A program made the position numbers and the translations under genes. A stretch of DNA of 64,000 bases, taken from assembly GCF_932526225.1 (NCBI RefSeq), contig NC_064034.1, positions 64,501 to 128,500 on the forward strand, given 5' to 3'. Below, in pieces: positions 50,128-62,132 of the stretch. Within the stretch, counting starts at the first letter, position 1. The number at the start of each line of letters is the position of its first letter. The notes below the pieces were generated by a model that did no database searches, was not told the origin of the DNA, and saw only the letters and a program-made list of their open reading frames with translations. Origin of the DNA: Nematostella vectensis (taxonomy: Eukaryota > Cnidaria > Anthozoa > Actiniaria > Edwardsiidae).

Positions 50128-52131
50128 CTGTAATACGCTAAATCGTAGTTCACGGGTTAATGAAGGTTTTGACATTTCAACCTTACATCCACATGAAAGT
50201 AATGCCTAATATCGAGTGCCCTACAGTAAGTGTTTTGCAGTCAAGTTGTTTTCTTTTAGTAGGTAAAAAATTATTCTAAATAATAGTAATCATAGCTATG
50301 GTCACCACTTACACATATAGAACTTGTAATGAAAAGAAAGAAATAAAATATATATATGCAGTCAAACAACAGAATTGCATGATAACCTTGAATATATTGA
50401 ATAAAGGACTGCAAAAAAACATCTTTTGTACTAGTTGCTTGAATTGACCCTTGGCTATTTTTAGCTGAATTCCCCTCCCCCTCTAAAAAAGAAAATAATA
50501 ATAATAATAATAGAACAAAACTAAAAAGAAAACAAACACAACAGAGACCCTCACCAACAATTTTGATTTTTTTTTACTTTCCTTTAAAAGGGGAGTGTCA
50601 CGGTTAAGAGATTTGCAATAGCTCTAGAGCCCTGACACAATGAACTTCAGTGAAATTCTAATACTGACTTATGAGCTTTTGGTACATGTGGGAAACTTTA
50701 AACAAAACAAAACAAATGACCACAAACTGTCAATTAACATAGTTTTCAATATAATATTGCATATTATTTAATAAGGTATTCACAGCTTTTAAAAAGTTCA
50801 ACTGTTTGTTGACACTTAAAAGCCTACAATAATCACTGACTCCAGACATGCGCAGTACTATGTTGCTGCCCATTTAAAGTAAAATACAGCTTTACTTAGT
50901 CAGCGTAGACAAAATTGCGGATTTTGTCAATATTCTAATATGAAGATGTCAATATTCTCCCCCTTACGTCTTTATTTCTTTTTATTTTATGATTTTCACA
51001 TGATACCAAAACAGCGTCTTTTTTCTTCGCTAATTTGATGTCATGTACACAATAAAAGAGATGCGCCCGTGCGCATGGCGAGTCCCAAAGGGACCCAAGA
51101 CGCCCAAATAGACCTCTATTTTTTGTCATCCACAATCTGGGCGAGCTGTGCGTGGAGTAACCGTATTACAGGCCTGGGATCCTGGTTATTGTCCTCCCCA
51201 TTAATGCGCGGGTTGGGATAACCTTGCAAGAGTGTTGTACAGCATATTCGCTCGGAAATATCGGTGCTTGGGGCCTTCGGGTTCTTTACAGCCTTCCGTA
51301 AAAGCCTTGTGCTGCCATACCGATTGGGTAATCCGTATGTATGGTTTCCGTTTTGTTCTTCAGACCGGGTTCGATCCCAGGCCAATGGGCTTTTTTTTTT
51401 AATTCGTTTTTTTTCTTTGTGCTGGACCCCCTTAATCCTGATAGGTTTTGCGCAAAAATAATAAAAAAAAGTGAGTTTGCAAAATAAGCTTGCTAGATTT
51501 ATTGATTATATGTATTCAATTTGTTCCTAGGAAGTTAACAAAAAACACAAAGCAAAGAGTTTGAGGAAGTAAACAAGTATGTGAACTTTAATGTTCTATT
51601 TGAAGGGGTGCATTTTGTACAGGGAAGCATACATAGAATGCTTAACTGGTGGAGAGGGAAGAGGTAAAAGTTTATTGAGCATAATTTCAACAATAGCAGG
51701 GGGAAGAGAGGGGCACTCTCTTCATACAATATTGCAGTTGTTACCTATTATTAAATAAGTTTGTAACATGTCTTTGTTTATTGAGCAAGGTCTATTTATG
51801 AGACAGCAAACTCAAGTAAGGCTGTTGAAATAACAGGTGAGTGTTAAAAGAAAAACAATTATCTGATTAGAAAACTACTGTAGATTCCTTTGCACCAAAA
51901 TAAGAACAAACTTCATTTTGTTTGTTATTTATGAGGAACGAGATGAGCTCTACAAAGCCATTAAGAAATATGTATTGCTCATCTAAATTATACAAGTAAA
52001 TGATAATATTAAAAAAGAACTACTGTAAGAAATTAGAGTGGTTTTAATTAACCGGTGAAACAAAGTGTGATAGTTAAACGATAATAGTTAGTAAAACACA
52101 AAAAAGAACAATAGAATCAGATCACCACAAA
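50128..52131. repeat. Unit 26, subtype X
   Basis: X marks: GACCCTCACC, GAAATAAAATAT, GGGAAACTTT, ATCTGGGCGAGC, GTGGAGTAACC (A-box change), TTGAGCAA, AGACAGCAAAC, CCGGTGAA at the right inverted repeat. Its terminal hairpin is weakened (TAAATCGTAG). Candidate RNA block 51153-51390. Confidence 0.94.
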
Positions 52132-54118
52132 CTGTAATACGCTAAAGCGTAGTTCACGGGTTAATGAAGGTTTTGACATTTCAACCTTACATCCACATGA
52201 AAGTAATGCCTAATATCGAGTGCCCTAGAGTAAGTGTTTTGCAGTCAAGTTGTTTTCTTTTAGTAGGTAAAAAATTATTCTAAATAATAGTAATCATAGC
52301 TATGGTCACAACTTACACATATAGAACTTGTAATGAAAAGACAGAAAAAAAATATATATATGCAGTCAAACAACAGAATTGCATGATAACTATGAATATA
52401 TTGAATAAAGGACTGCAAAAAAACATCTTTTGTACTAGTTGCTTGAATTGACCCTTGGCTATTTTTAGCTGAATTCCCCTCCCCCTCTAAAAAAGAAAAT
52501 AATAATAATAATAATAATAGAACAAAACTAAAAAGAAAACAAACACAACAGAGACCCCCACCAACAATTTTGTTTTTTTTTACTTTCCTTTAAACGGGGA
52601 GTGTCACGGTTAAGAGATTTGCAATAGCTCTAGAGCCCTGACACAATGAACTTAAGTGAAATTCTAATACTGACTTATGAGCTTTTGGTACATGTGGGAG
52701 ACTTTAAACAAAACAAAACAAATGACCACAAACTGTCAATTAACATAGTTTTCAATATAATATTGCATATTATTTAATAAGGTATTCACAGCTTTTAAAA
52801 AGTTCAACTGTTTTTCAATAATCACTGACTCCAGACATGCGCAGTACTATGTTGCTGCCCCTTTAAAGTAAAATACAGCTTTACTTAGTCAGCGTAGACA
52901 AAATTGCGGATTTTGTCAATATTCTAATATGAAGATGTCAATATTCTCCCCCTTACGTCTTTATTTCTATTTATTTTATGATTTTCACATGATACCAAAA
53001 CAGCGTCTTTTTTCTTCGCTAATTTGATGTCATGTACACAATAAAAGAGATTCGCCCGTTCGCATGGCGAGTCCACAAAGGACCCAAGACGCCCAAATAG
53101 ACCTCTATTTTTTGTCATCCACAATCTCGGCGAGCTGTGCGTGGCGTAACCGTATTACAGGCCTGGGATCCTGGTTATTGTCCTCCCCATTAATGCGCGG
53201 GTTGGGATAACCTTGCAAGAGTGTTGTACAGCATATTCGCTCGGAAATATCGGTGCTTGGGGCCTTCGGGTTCTTTACAGCCTTCCGTAAAAGCCTTGTG
53301 CTGCCATACCGATTGGGTAATCCGTATGTATGGTTTTCGTTTTGTTCTTCAGACCGGGTTCAATCCCAGGCCAATGGGCTTTTTTTTAATTCGTTTTTTT
53401 TCTTTGTGCTGGACCCCCTTATTCCTGATAGGTTTTGCGCAAAAATAATAAAAAAAGTGAGTTTGCAAAATAAGCTTGCTAGATTTATTGATTATATGTA
53501 TTCAATTTGTTCCTAGGAAGTTAACAAAAAACACAAAACAAAGAGTTTGAGGAAGTAAACAAGTATGTGAACTTTAATGTTCTATTTGAAGGGGTGCATT
53601 TTGTACAGGGAAGCATACATAGAATGCTTAACTGGTGGAGAGGGAAGAGGTAAAAGTTTATTGAGCATAATTTCAACAATAGCAGGGGGAAGAGAGGGGC
53701 ACTCTCTTCATACAATATTGCAGTTGTTACCTATTATTAAATAAGTTTGTAACATGTCTTTGTTTATTAAGCAAGGTCTATTTCTGAGACAAGCAAACTC
53801 AAGTAAGGCTGTTGAAATAAGAGGTGAGTGTTAAAAGAAAAACAATTATCTGATTGGAAATTTACTGTAGATTCCTTTGCACCAAAATAAGAACAAACTT
53901 CATTTTGTTTGTTATTTATGAGGAACGAGATGAGCTCTACAAAGCCATAAAGAAATATGTATTGCTCATCTAAATTATACAAGTAAATGATAATATTAAA
54001 AAAGAACTACTGTAAGTAATTAGAGTGGTTTTCATTAACCCGTGAAACAAAGTGTGATAGTTAAACGATAATAGTTAGTAAAACACAAAAAAGAACAATA
54101 GAATCAGATCACCACAAA
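52132..54118. repeat. Unit 27, subtype Y with a 17-bp net deletion
   Basis: Y marks: CTAGAGTAAG, AAGACAGAAA, ACGGGGAG, CCCGTTCGC, TTTTCGTTTTG and GGTTCAATCCC (B-box change). Around 52,807-52,818 about 20 bp found in the other units is replaced by about 3 bp, making this the shortest unit (1987 bp). Candidate RNA block 53142-53379. Confidence 0.94.
53142..53379 (+). ncRNA. RNA-like block, Y variant (unit 27)
   Basis: The B-box reads GGTTCAATCCC (53357-53367). The G-to-A change removes the last base pair of the 11-bp helix but stays within the loose B-box consensus. TTTTCGTTTTG replaces TTTCCGTTTTG upstream. Unit 29 (57149-57386) is the same. Confidence 0.3.
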
Positions 54119-56121
54119 CTGTAATACGCTAAAGCGTAGTTCACGGGTTAATGAAGGTTTTGACATTTCAACCTTACATCCACATGAAAGTAATGCCTAA
54201 TATCGAGTGCCCTACAGTAAGTGTTTTGCAGTCAAGTTGTTTTCTTTTAGTAGGTAAAAAATTATTCTAAATAATAGTAATCATAGCTATGGTCACTACT
54301 TACACATATAGAACTTGTAATGAAAAGAAAGAAATAAAATATATATATGCAGTCAAACAACAGAATTGCATGATAACCTTGAATATATTGAATAAAGGAC
54401 TGCAAAAAAACATCTTTTGTACTAGTTGCTTGAATTGACCCTTGGCTATTTTTAGCTGAATTCCCCTCCCCCTCTAAAAAAGAAAATAATAATAATAATA
54501 ATAGAACAAAACTAAAAAGAAAACAAACACAACAGAGACCCTCACCAACAATTTTGATTTTTTTTTACTTTCCTTTAAAAGGGGAGTGTCACGGTTAAGA
54601 GATTTGCAATAGCTCTAGAGCCCTGACACAATGAACTTCAGTGAAATTCTAATACTGACTTATGAGCTTTTGGTACATGTGGGAAACTTTAAACAAAACA
54701 AAACAAATGACCACAAACTGTCAATTAACATAGTTTTCAATATAATATTGCATATTATTTAATAAGGTATTCACAGCTTTTAAAAAGTTCAACTGTTTGT
54801 TGACACTTAAAAGCCTACAATAATCACTGACTCCAGACATGCGCAGTACTATGTTGCTGCCCCTTTAAAGTAAAATACAGCTTTACTTAGTCAGCGTAGA
54901 CAAAATTGCGGATTTTGTCAATATTCTAATATGAAGATGTCAATATTCTCCCCCTTACGTCTTTATTTCTTTTTATTTTATGATTTTCACATGATACCAA
55001 AACAGCGTCTTTTTTCTTCGCTAATTTGATGTCATGTACACAATAAAAGAGATGCGCCCGTGCGCATGGCGAGTCCCAAAGGGACCCAAGACGCCCAAAT
55101 AGACCTCTATTTTTTGTCATCCACAATCTGGGCGAGCTGTGCGTGGAGTAACCGTATTACAGGCCTGGGATCCTGGTTATTGTCCTCCCCATTAATGCGC
55201 GGGTTGGGATAACCTTGCAAGAGTGTTGTACAGCATATTCGCTCGGAAATATCGGTGCTTGGGGCCTTCGGGTTCTTTACAGCCTTCCGTAAAAGCCTTG
55301 TGCTGCCATACCGATTGGGTAATCCGTATGTATGGTTTCCGTTTTGTTCTTCAGACCGGGTTCGATCCCAGGCCAATGGGCTTTTTTTTTTAATTCGTTT
55401 TTTTTCTTTGTGCTGGACCCCCTTAATCCTGATAGGTTTTGCGCAAAAATAATAAAAAAAGTGAGTTTGCAAAATAAGCTTGCTAGATTTATTGATTATA
55501 TGTATTCAATTTGTTCCTAGGAAGTAAACAAAAAACACAAAGCAAAGAGTTTGAGGAAGTAAACAAGTATGTGAACTTTAATGTTCTATTTGAAGGGGTG
55601 CATTTTGTACAGGGAAGCATACATAGAATGCTTAACTGGTGGAGAGGGAAGAGGTAAAAGTTTATTGAGCATAATTTCAACAATAGCAGGGGGAAGAGAG
55701 GGGCACTCTCTTCATACAATATTGCAGTTGTTACCTATTATTAAATAAGTTTGTAACATGTCTTTGTTTATTGAGCAAAGTCTATTTATGAGACAGCAAA
55801 CTCAAGTAAGGCTGTTGAAATAACAGGTGAGTGTTAAAAGAAAAACAATTATCTGATTAGAAAACTACTGTAGATTCCTTTGCACCAAAATAAGAACAAA
55901 CTTCATTTTGTTTGTTATTTATGAGGAACGAGATGAGCTCTACAAAGCCATTAAGAAATATGTATTGCTCATCTAAATTATACAAGTAAATGATAATATT
56001 AAAAAAGAACTACTGTAAGAAATTAGAGTGGTTTTCATTAACCGGTGAAACAAAGTGTGATAGTTAAACGATAATAGTTAGTAAAACACAAAAAAGAACA
56101 ATAGAATCAGATCACCACAAA
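54119..56121. repeat. Unit 28, subtype X
   Basis: Carries the X marks of unit 26, with few differences (for example CACTACTTAC and GAAGTAAACAAAAAAC). Its start hairpin is intact. Candidate RNA block 55144-55381. Confidence 0.94.
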
Positions 56122-58125
56122 CTGTAATACGCTAAAGCGTAGTTCACGGGTTAATGAAGGTTTTGACATTTCAACCTTACATCCACATGAAAGTAATGCC
56201 TAATATCGAGTGCCCTAGAGTAAGTGTTTTGCAGTCAAGTTGTTTTCTTTTAGTAGGTAAAAAATTATTCTAAATAATAGTAATCATAGCTATGGTCACA
56301 ACTTACACATATAGAACTTGTAATGAAAAGACAGAAAAAAAATATATATATGCAGTCAAACAACAGAATTGCATGATAACTATGAATATATTGAATAAAG
56401 GACTGCAAAAAAACATCTTTTGTACTAGTTGCTTGAATTGACCCTTGGCTATTTTTAGCTGAATTCCCCTCCCCCTCTAAATAAGAAAATAATAATAATA
56501 ATAATAATAGAACAAAACTAAAAAGAAAACAAACACAACAGAGACCCCCACCAACAATTTTGTTTTTTTTTACTTTCCTTTAAACGGGGAGTGTCACGGT
56601 TAAGAGATTTGCAATAGCTCTAGAGCCCTGACACAATGAACTTAAGTGAAATTCTAATACTGACTTATGAGCTTTTGGTACATGTGGGAGACTTTAAACA
56701 AAACAAAACAAATGACCACAAACTGTCAATTAACATAGTTTTCAATATAATATTGCATATTATTTAATAAGGTATTCACAGCTTTTAAAAAGTTCAACTG
56801 TTTGTTGACACTTAAAAGCCTACAATAATCACTGACTCCAGACATGCGCAGTACTATGTTGCTGCCCCTTTAAAGTAAAATACAGCTTTACTTAGTCAGC
56901 GTAGACAAAATTGCGGATTTTGTCAATATTCTAATATGAAGATGTCAATATTCTCCCCCTTACGTCTTTATTTCTATTTATTTTATGATTTTCACATGAT
57001 ACCAAAACAGCGTCTTTTTTCTTCGCTAATTTGATGTCATGTACACAATAAAAGAGATTCGCCCGTTCGCATGGCGAGTCCCCAAAGGACCCAAGACGCC
57101 CAAATAGACCTCTATTTTTTGTCATCCACAATCTCGGCGAGCTGTGCGTGGCGTAACCGTATTACAGGCCTGGGATCCTGGTTATTGTCCTCCCCATTAA
57201 TGCGCGGGTTGGGATAACCTTGCAAGAGTGTTGTACAGCATATTCGCTCGGAAATATCGGTGCTTGGGGCCTTCGGGTTCTTTACAGCCTTCCGTAAAAG
57301 CCTTGTGCTGCCATACCGATTGGGTAATCCGTATGTATGGTTTTCGTTTTGTTCTTCAGACCGGGTTCAATCCCAGGCCAATGGGCTTTTTTTTAATTCG
57401 TTTTTTTTCTTTGTGCTGGACCCCCTTATTCCTGATAGGTTTTGCGCAAAAATAATAAAAAAAGTGAGTTTGCAAAATAAGCTTGCTAGATTTATTGATT
57501 ATATGTATTCAATTTGTTCCTAGGAAGTTAACAAAAAACACAAAACAAAGAGTTTGAGGAAGTAAACAAGTATGTGAACTTTAATGTTCTATTTGAAGGG
57601 GTGCATTTTGTACAGGGAAGCATACATAGAATGCTTAACTGGTGGAGAGGGAAGAGGTAAAAGTTTATTGAGCATAATTTCAACAATAGCAGGGGGAAGA
57701 GAGGGGCACTCTCTTCATACAATTTTGCAGTTGTTACCTATTATTAAATAAGTTTGTAACATGTCTTTGTTTATTAAGCAAGGTCTATTTCTGAGACAAG
57801 CAAACTCAAGTAAGGCTGTTGAAATAAGAGGTGAGTGTTAAAAGAAAAACAATTATCTGATTGGAAATTTACTGTAGATTCCTTTGCACCAAAATAAGAA
57901 CAAACTTCATTTTGTTTGTTATTTATGAGGAACGAGATGAGCTCTACAAAGCCATAAAGAAATATGTATTGCTCATCTAAATTATACAAGTAAATGATAA
58001 TATTAAAAAAGAACTACTGTAAGTAATTAGAGTGGTTTTCATTAACCCGTGAAACAAAGTGTGATAGTTAAACGATAATAGTTAGTAAAACACAAAAAAG
58101 AACAATAGAATCAGATCACCACAAA
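56122..58125. repeat. Unit 29, subtype Y
   Basis: Carries the Y marks of unit 27 but without the 17-bp loss, so the deletion in unit 27 postdates the duplication. Private AATTTTGCAG near 57,721. Candidate RNA block 57149-57386. Confidence 0.94.
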
Positions 58126-60131
58126 CTGTAATACGCTAAAGCGTAGTTCACGGGTTAATGAAGGTTTTGACATTTCAACCTTACATCCACATGAAAGAAA
58201 TGCCTAATATCGAGTGCCCTACAGTAAGTGTTTTGCAGTCAAGTTGTTTTCTTTTAGTAGGTAAAAAATTATTCTAAATAATAGTAATCATAGCTATGGC
58301 CACCACTTACACATATAGAACTTGTAATGAAAAGAAAGAAATAAAATATATATATGCAGTCAAACAACAGAATTGCATGATAACCTCGAATATATTGAAT
58401 AAAGGACTGCAAAAAAACATCTTTTGTACTAGTTGCTTGAATTGACCCTTGGCTATTTTTAGCTGAATTCCCCTCCCCCTCTAAAAAAGAAAATAATAAT
58501 AATAATAATAATAGAACAAAACTAAAAAGAAAACAAACACAACAGAGACCCTCACCAACAATTTTGATTTTTTTTACTTTCCTTTAAAAGGGGAGTGTCA
58601 CGGTTAAGAGATTTGCAATAGCTCTAGAGCCCTGACACAATGAACTTAAGTGAAATTCTAATACTGACTTATGAGCTTTTGGTACATGTGGGAGACTTTA
58701 AACAAAACAAAACAAATGACCACAAACTGTCAATTAACATAGTTTTCAATATAATATTGCATATTATTTAATAAGGTATTCATAGCTTTTAAAAAGTTCA
58801 ACTGTTTGTTGACACTTAAAAGCCTACAATAATCACTGACTCCATACATGCGCAGTACTATGTTGCTGCCCCTTTAAAGTAAAATACAGCTTTACTTAGT
58901 CAGCGTAGACAAAATTGCGGATTTTGTCAATATTCTAATATGAAGATGTCAATATTCTCTCCCCTTACGTCTTTATTTCTTTTTATTTTATGATTTTCAC
59001 ATGATACCAAAACAGCGTCTTTTTTCTTCGCTAATTTGATGTCATGTACACAATAAAAGAGATGCGCCCGTGCGCATGGCGAGTCCCCAAGGGACCCAAG
59101 ACGCCCAAATAGACCTCTATTTGTTGTCATCCACAATCTCGGCGAGCTGTGCGTGGCGTAACCGTATTACAGGCCTGGGATCCTGGTTATTGTCCTCCCC
59201 ATTAATGCGCGGGTTGGGATAACCTTGCAAGAGTGTTGTACAGCATATTCGCTCGGAAATATCGGTGCTTGGGGCCTTCGGGTTCTTTACAGCCTTCCGT
59301 AAAAGCCTTGTGCTGCCATACCGATTGGGTAATCCGTATGTATGGTTTCCGTTTTGTTCTTCAGACCGGGTTCGATCCCAGGCCAATGGGCTTTTTTTTT
59401 TAATTCCTTTTTTTTCTTTGTGCTGGACCCCCTTAATCCTGATAGGTTTTGCGCAAAAATAATAAAAAAAGTGAGTTTGCAAAATAAGCTTGCTAGATTT
59501 ATTGATTATATGTATTCAATTTGTTCCTAGGAAGTTAACAAAAAACACAAAGCAAAGAGTTTGAGGAAGTAAACAAGTATGTGAACTTTAATGTTCTATT
59601 TGAAGGGGTGCATTTTGTACAGGGAAGCATACATAGAATGCTTAACTGGTGGAGAGGGAAGAGGTAAAAGTTTATTGAGCATAATTTCAACAATAGCAGG
59701 GGGAAGAGAGGGGCACTCTCTTCATACAATATTGCAGTTGTTACCTATTATTAAATAAGTTTGTAACATGTCTTTGTTTATTAAGCAAGGTCTATTTCTG
59801 AGACAAGCAAACTCAAGTAAGAGCTGTTGAAATAACAGGTGAGTGTTAAAAAAAACAATTATATGATTAGAAAACTACTGTAGATTCCTTTGCACCAAAA
59901 TAAGAACAAACTTCATTTTGTTTGTTATTTATGAGGAACGAGATGAGCTCTACAAAGCCATTAAGAAATATGTATTGCTCATCTAAATTATACAAGTAAA
60001 TGATAATATTAAAAAAGAACTACTGTAAGTAATTAGAGTGGTTTTCATTAACCGGTGAAACAAAGTGTGATAGTTAAACGATAATAGTTAGTAAAACACA
60101 AAAAAGAACAATAGAATCAGATCACCACAAA
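58126..60131. repeat. Unit 30, X-like left part
   Basis: Shares GACCCTCACC, GAAATAAAATAT and CCGGTGAA with X, but has the ordinary A-box. Private changes: GAAAGAAATG, CTATGGCCAC, ATTTGTTGTC and TTCCTTTTTTTTC. Candidate RNA block 59154-59391. Confidence 0.93.
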
Positions 60132-62132
60132 CTGTAATACGCTAAAGCGTAGTTCATGGGTTAATGAAGGTTTTGACATTTCAACCTTACATCCACATGA
60201 AAGTAATGCCTAATATCGAGTGCCCTACAGTAAGTGTTTTGCAGTCAAGTTGTTTTCTTTTGGTAGGTAAAAAATTATTCTAAATAATAGTAATCATAGC
60301 TATGGTCACCACGTACACATATAGAACTTGTAATGAAAAGAAAGAAAAAAATATATATATGCAGTCAAACAACAGAATTGCATGATAACCTTGAATATAT
60401 TGAATAAAGGACTGCAAAAAAACATCTTTTGTACTAGTTGCTTGAATTGACCCTTGGCTATTTTTAGCTGAATTCCCCTCCCCCTCTAAAAAAGAAAATA
60501 ATAATAATAATAATAATAGAACAAAACTAAAAAGAAAACAAACACAACAGAGACCCCCACCAACAATTTTGATTTTTTTTACTTTCCTTTAAAAGGGGAG
60601 TGTCACGGTTAAGAGATTTGCAATAGCTCTAGAGCCCTGACACAATGAACTTCAGTGAAATTCTAATAGTGACTTATGAGCTTTTGGTACATGTGGGAGA
60701 CTTTAAACAAAACAAAACAAATGACCACAAACTGTCAATTAACATAGTTTTAAATATAATATTGCATATTATTTGATAAGGTATTCACAGCTTTTAAAAA
60801 GTTCAGCTGTTTGTTGACACTTAAAAGCCAACAATAATCACTGACTCCAGACATGCGCAGTACTATGTTGCTGCCCCTTTAAAGTAAAATACAGCTTTAC
60901 TTAGTCAGCGTAGACAAAATTGCGGATTTTGTCAATATTCTAATATGAAGATGTCAATATTCTCCCCCTTACGTCTTTATTTCTATTTATTTTATGATTT
61001 TCACATGATACCAAAACAGCGTCTTTTTTCTTCGCTAATTTGATGTCATGTACACAATAAAAGAGATTCGCCCGTGCGCATGGCGAGTCCCCAAGGGACC
61101 CAAGACGCCCAAATAGACCTCTATTTTTTGTCATCCACAATCTTGGCGAGCTGTGCGTGGCGTAACCGTATTACAGGCCTGGGATCCTGGTTATTGTCCT
61201 CCCCATTAATGCGCGGGTTGGGATAACCTTGCAAGAGTGTTGTAAAGCATATTCGCTCGGAAATATCGGTGCTTGGGGCCTTCGGGTTCTTTACAGCCTT
61301 CCGTAAAAGCCTTGTGCTGCCATACCGATTGGGTAATCCGTATGTATGGTTTCCGTTTTGTTCTTCAGACCGGGTTCGATCCCAGGCCAATGGGCTTTTT
61401 TTTTTTAATTCGTTTTTTTTCTTTGTGCTGGACCCCTTTAATCCTGATAGGTTTTGCGCAAAAATAATAAAAAAAGTGAGTTTGCAAAATAAGCTTGCTA
61501 GATTTATTGATTATATGTATTCAATTTGTTCCTAGGAAGTTAACAAAAAACACAAAGCAAAAAGTTTGAGGAAGTAAACAAGTATGTGAACTTTAATGTT
61601 CTATTTGAAGGGGTGCATTTTGTACAGGGAAGCATACTGCTTAACTGGTGGAGAGGGAAGAGGTAAAAGTTTATTGAGCATAATTTCAACAATAGCAGGG
61701 GGAAGAGAGGGGCACTCTCTTCATACAATATTGCAGTTGTTACCTATTATTAAATAAGTTTGTAACATGTCTTTGTTTATTAAGCAAGGTCTATTTCTGG
61801 GACAAGCAAACTCAAGTAAGGCTGTTGAAATAACAGGTGAGTGTTAAAAGAAAAACAATTATCTGATTAGAAAACTACTGTAGATTCCTTTGCACCAAAA
61901 TAAGAACAAACTTCATTTTGTTTGTTATTTATGAGGAACGAGATGAGCTCTGCAAAGCCATAAAGAAATATGTATTGCTCATATAAATTATACAAGTAAA
62001 TGATAATATTAAAAAAAGAACTACTGTAAGTAATTAGAGTGGTTTTCATTAACCCGTGAAACAAAGTGTGATAGTTAAACGATAATAGTTAGTAAAACAC
62101 AAAAAAGAACAATAGAATCAGATCACCACAAA
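60132..62132. repeat. Unit 31, divergent unit
   Basis: Private changes: TTCATGGGTT in the left inverted repeat, TTGGTAGG, TTGTAAAGC in the RNA-like block, and a 6-bp loss in AGCATACTGC near 61,635. Candidate RNA block 61158-61395. Confidence 0.93.
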
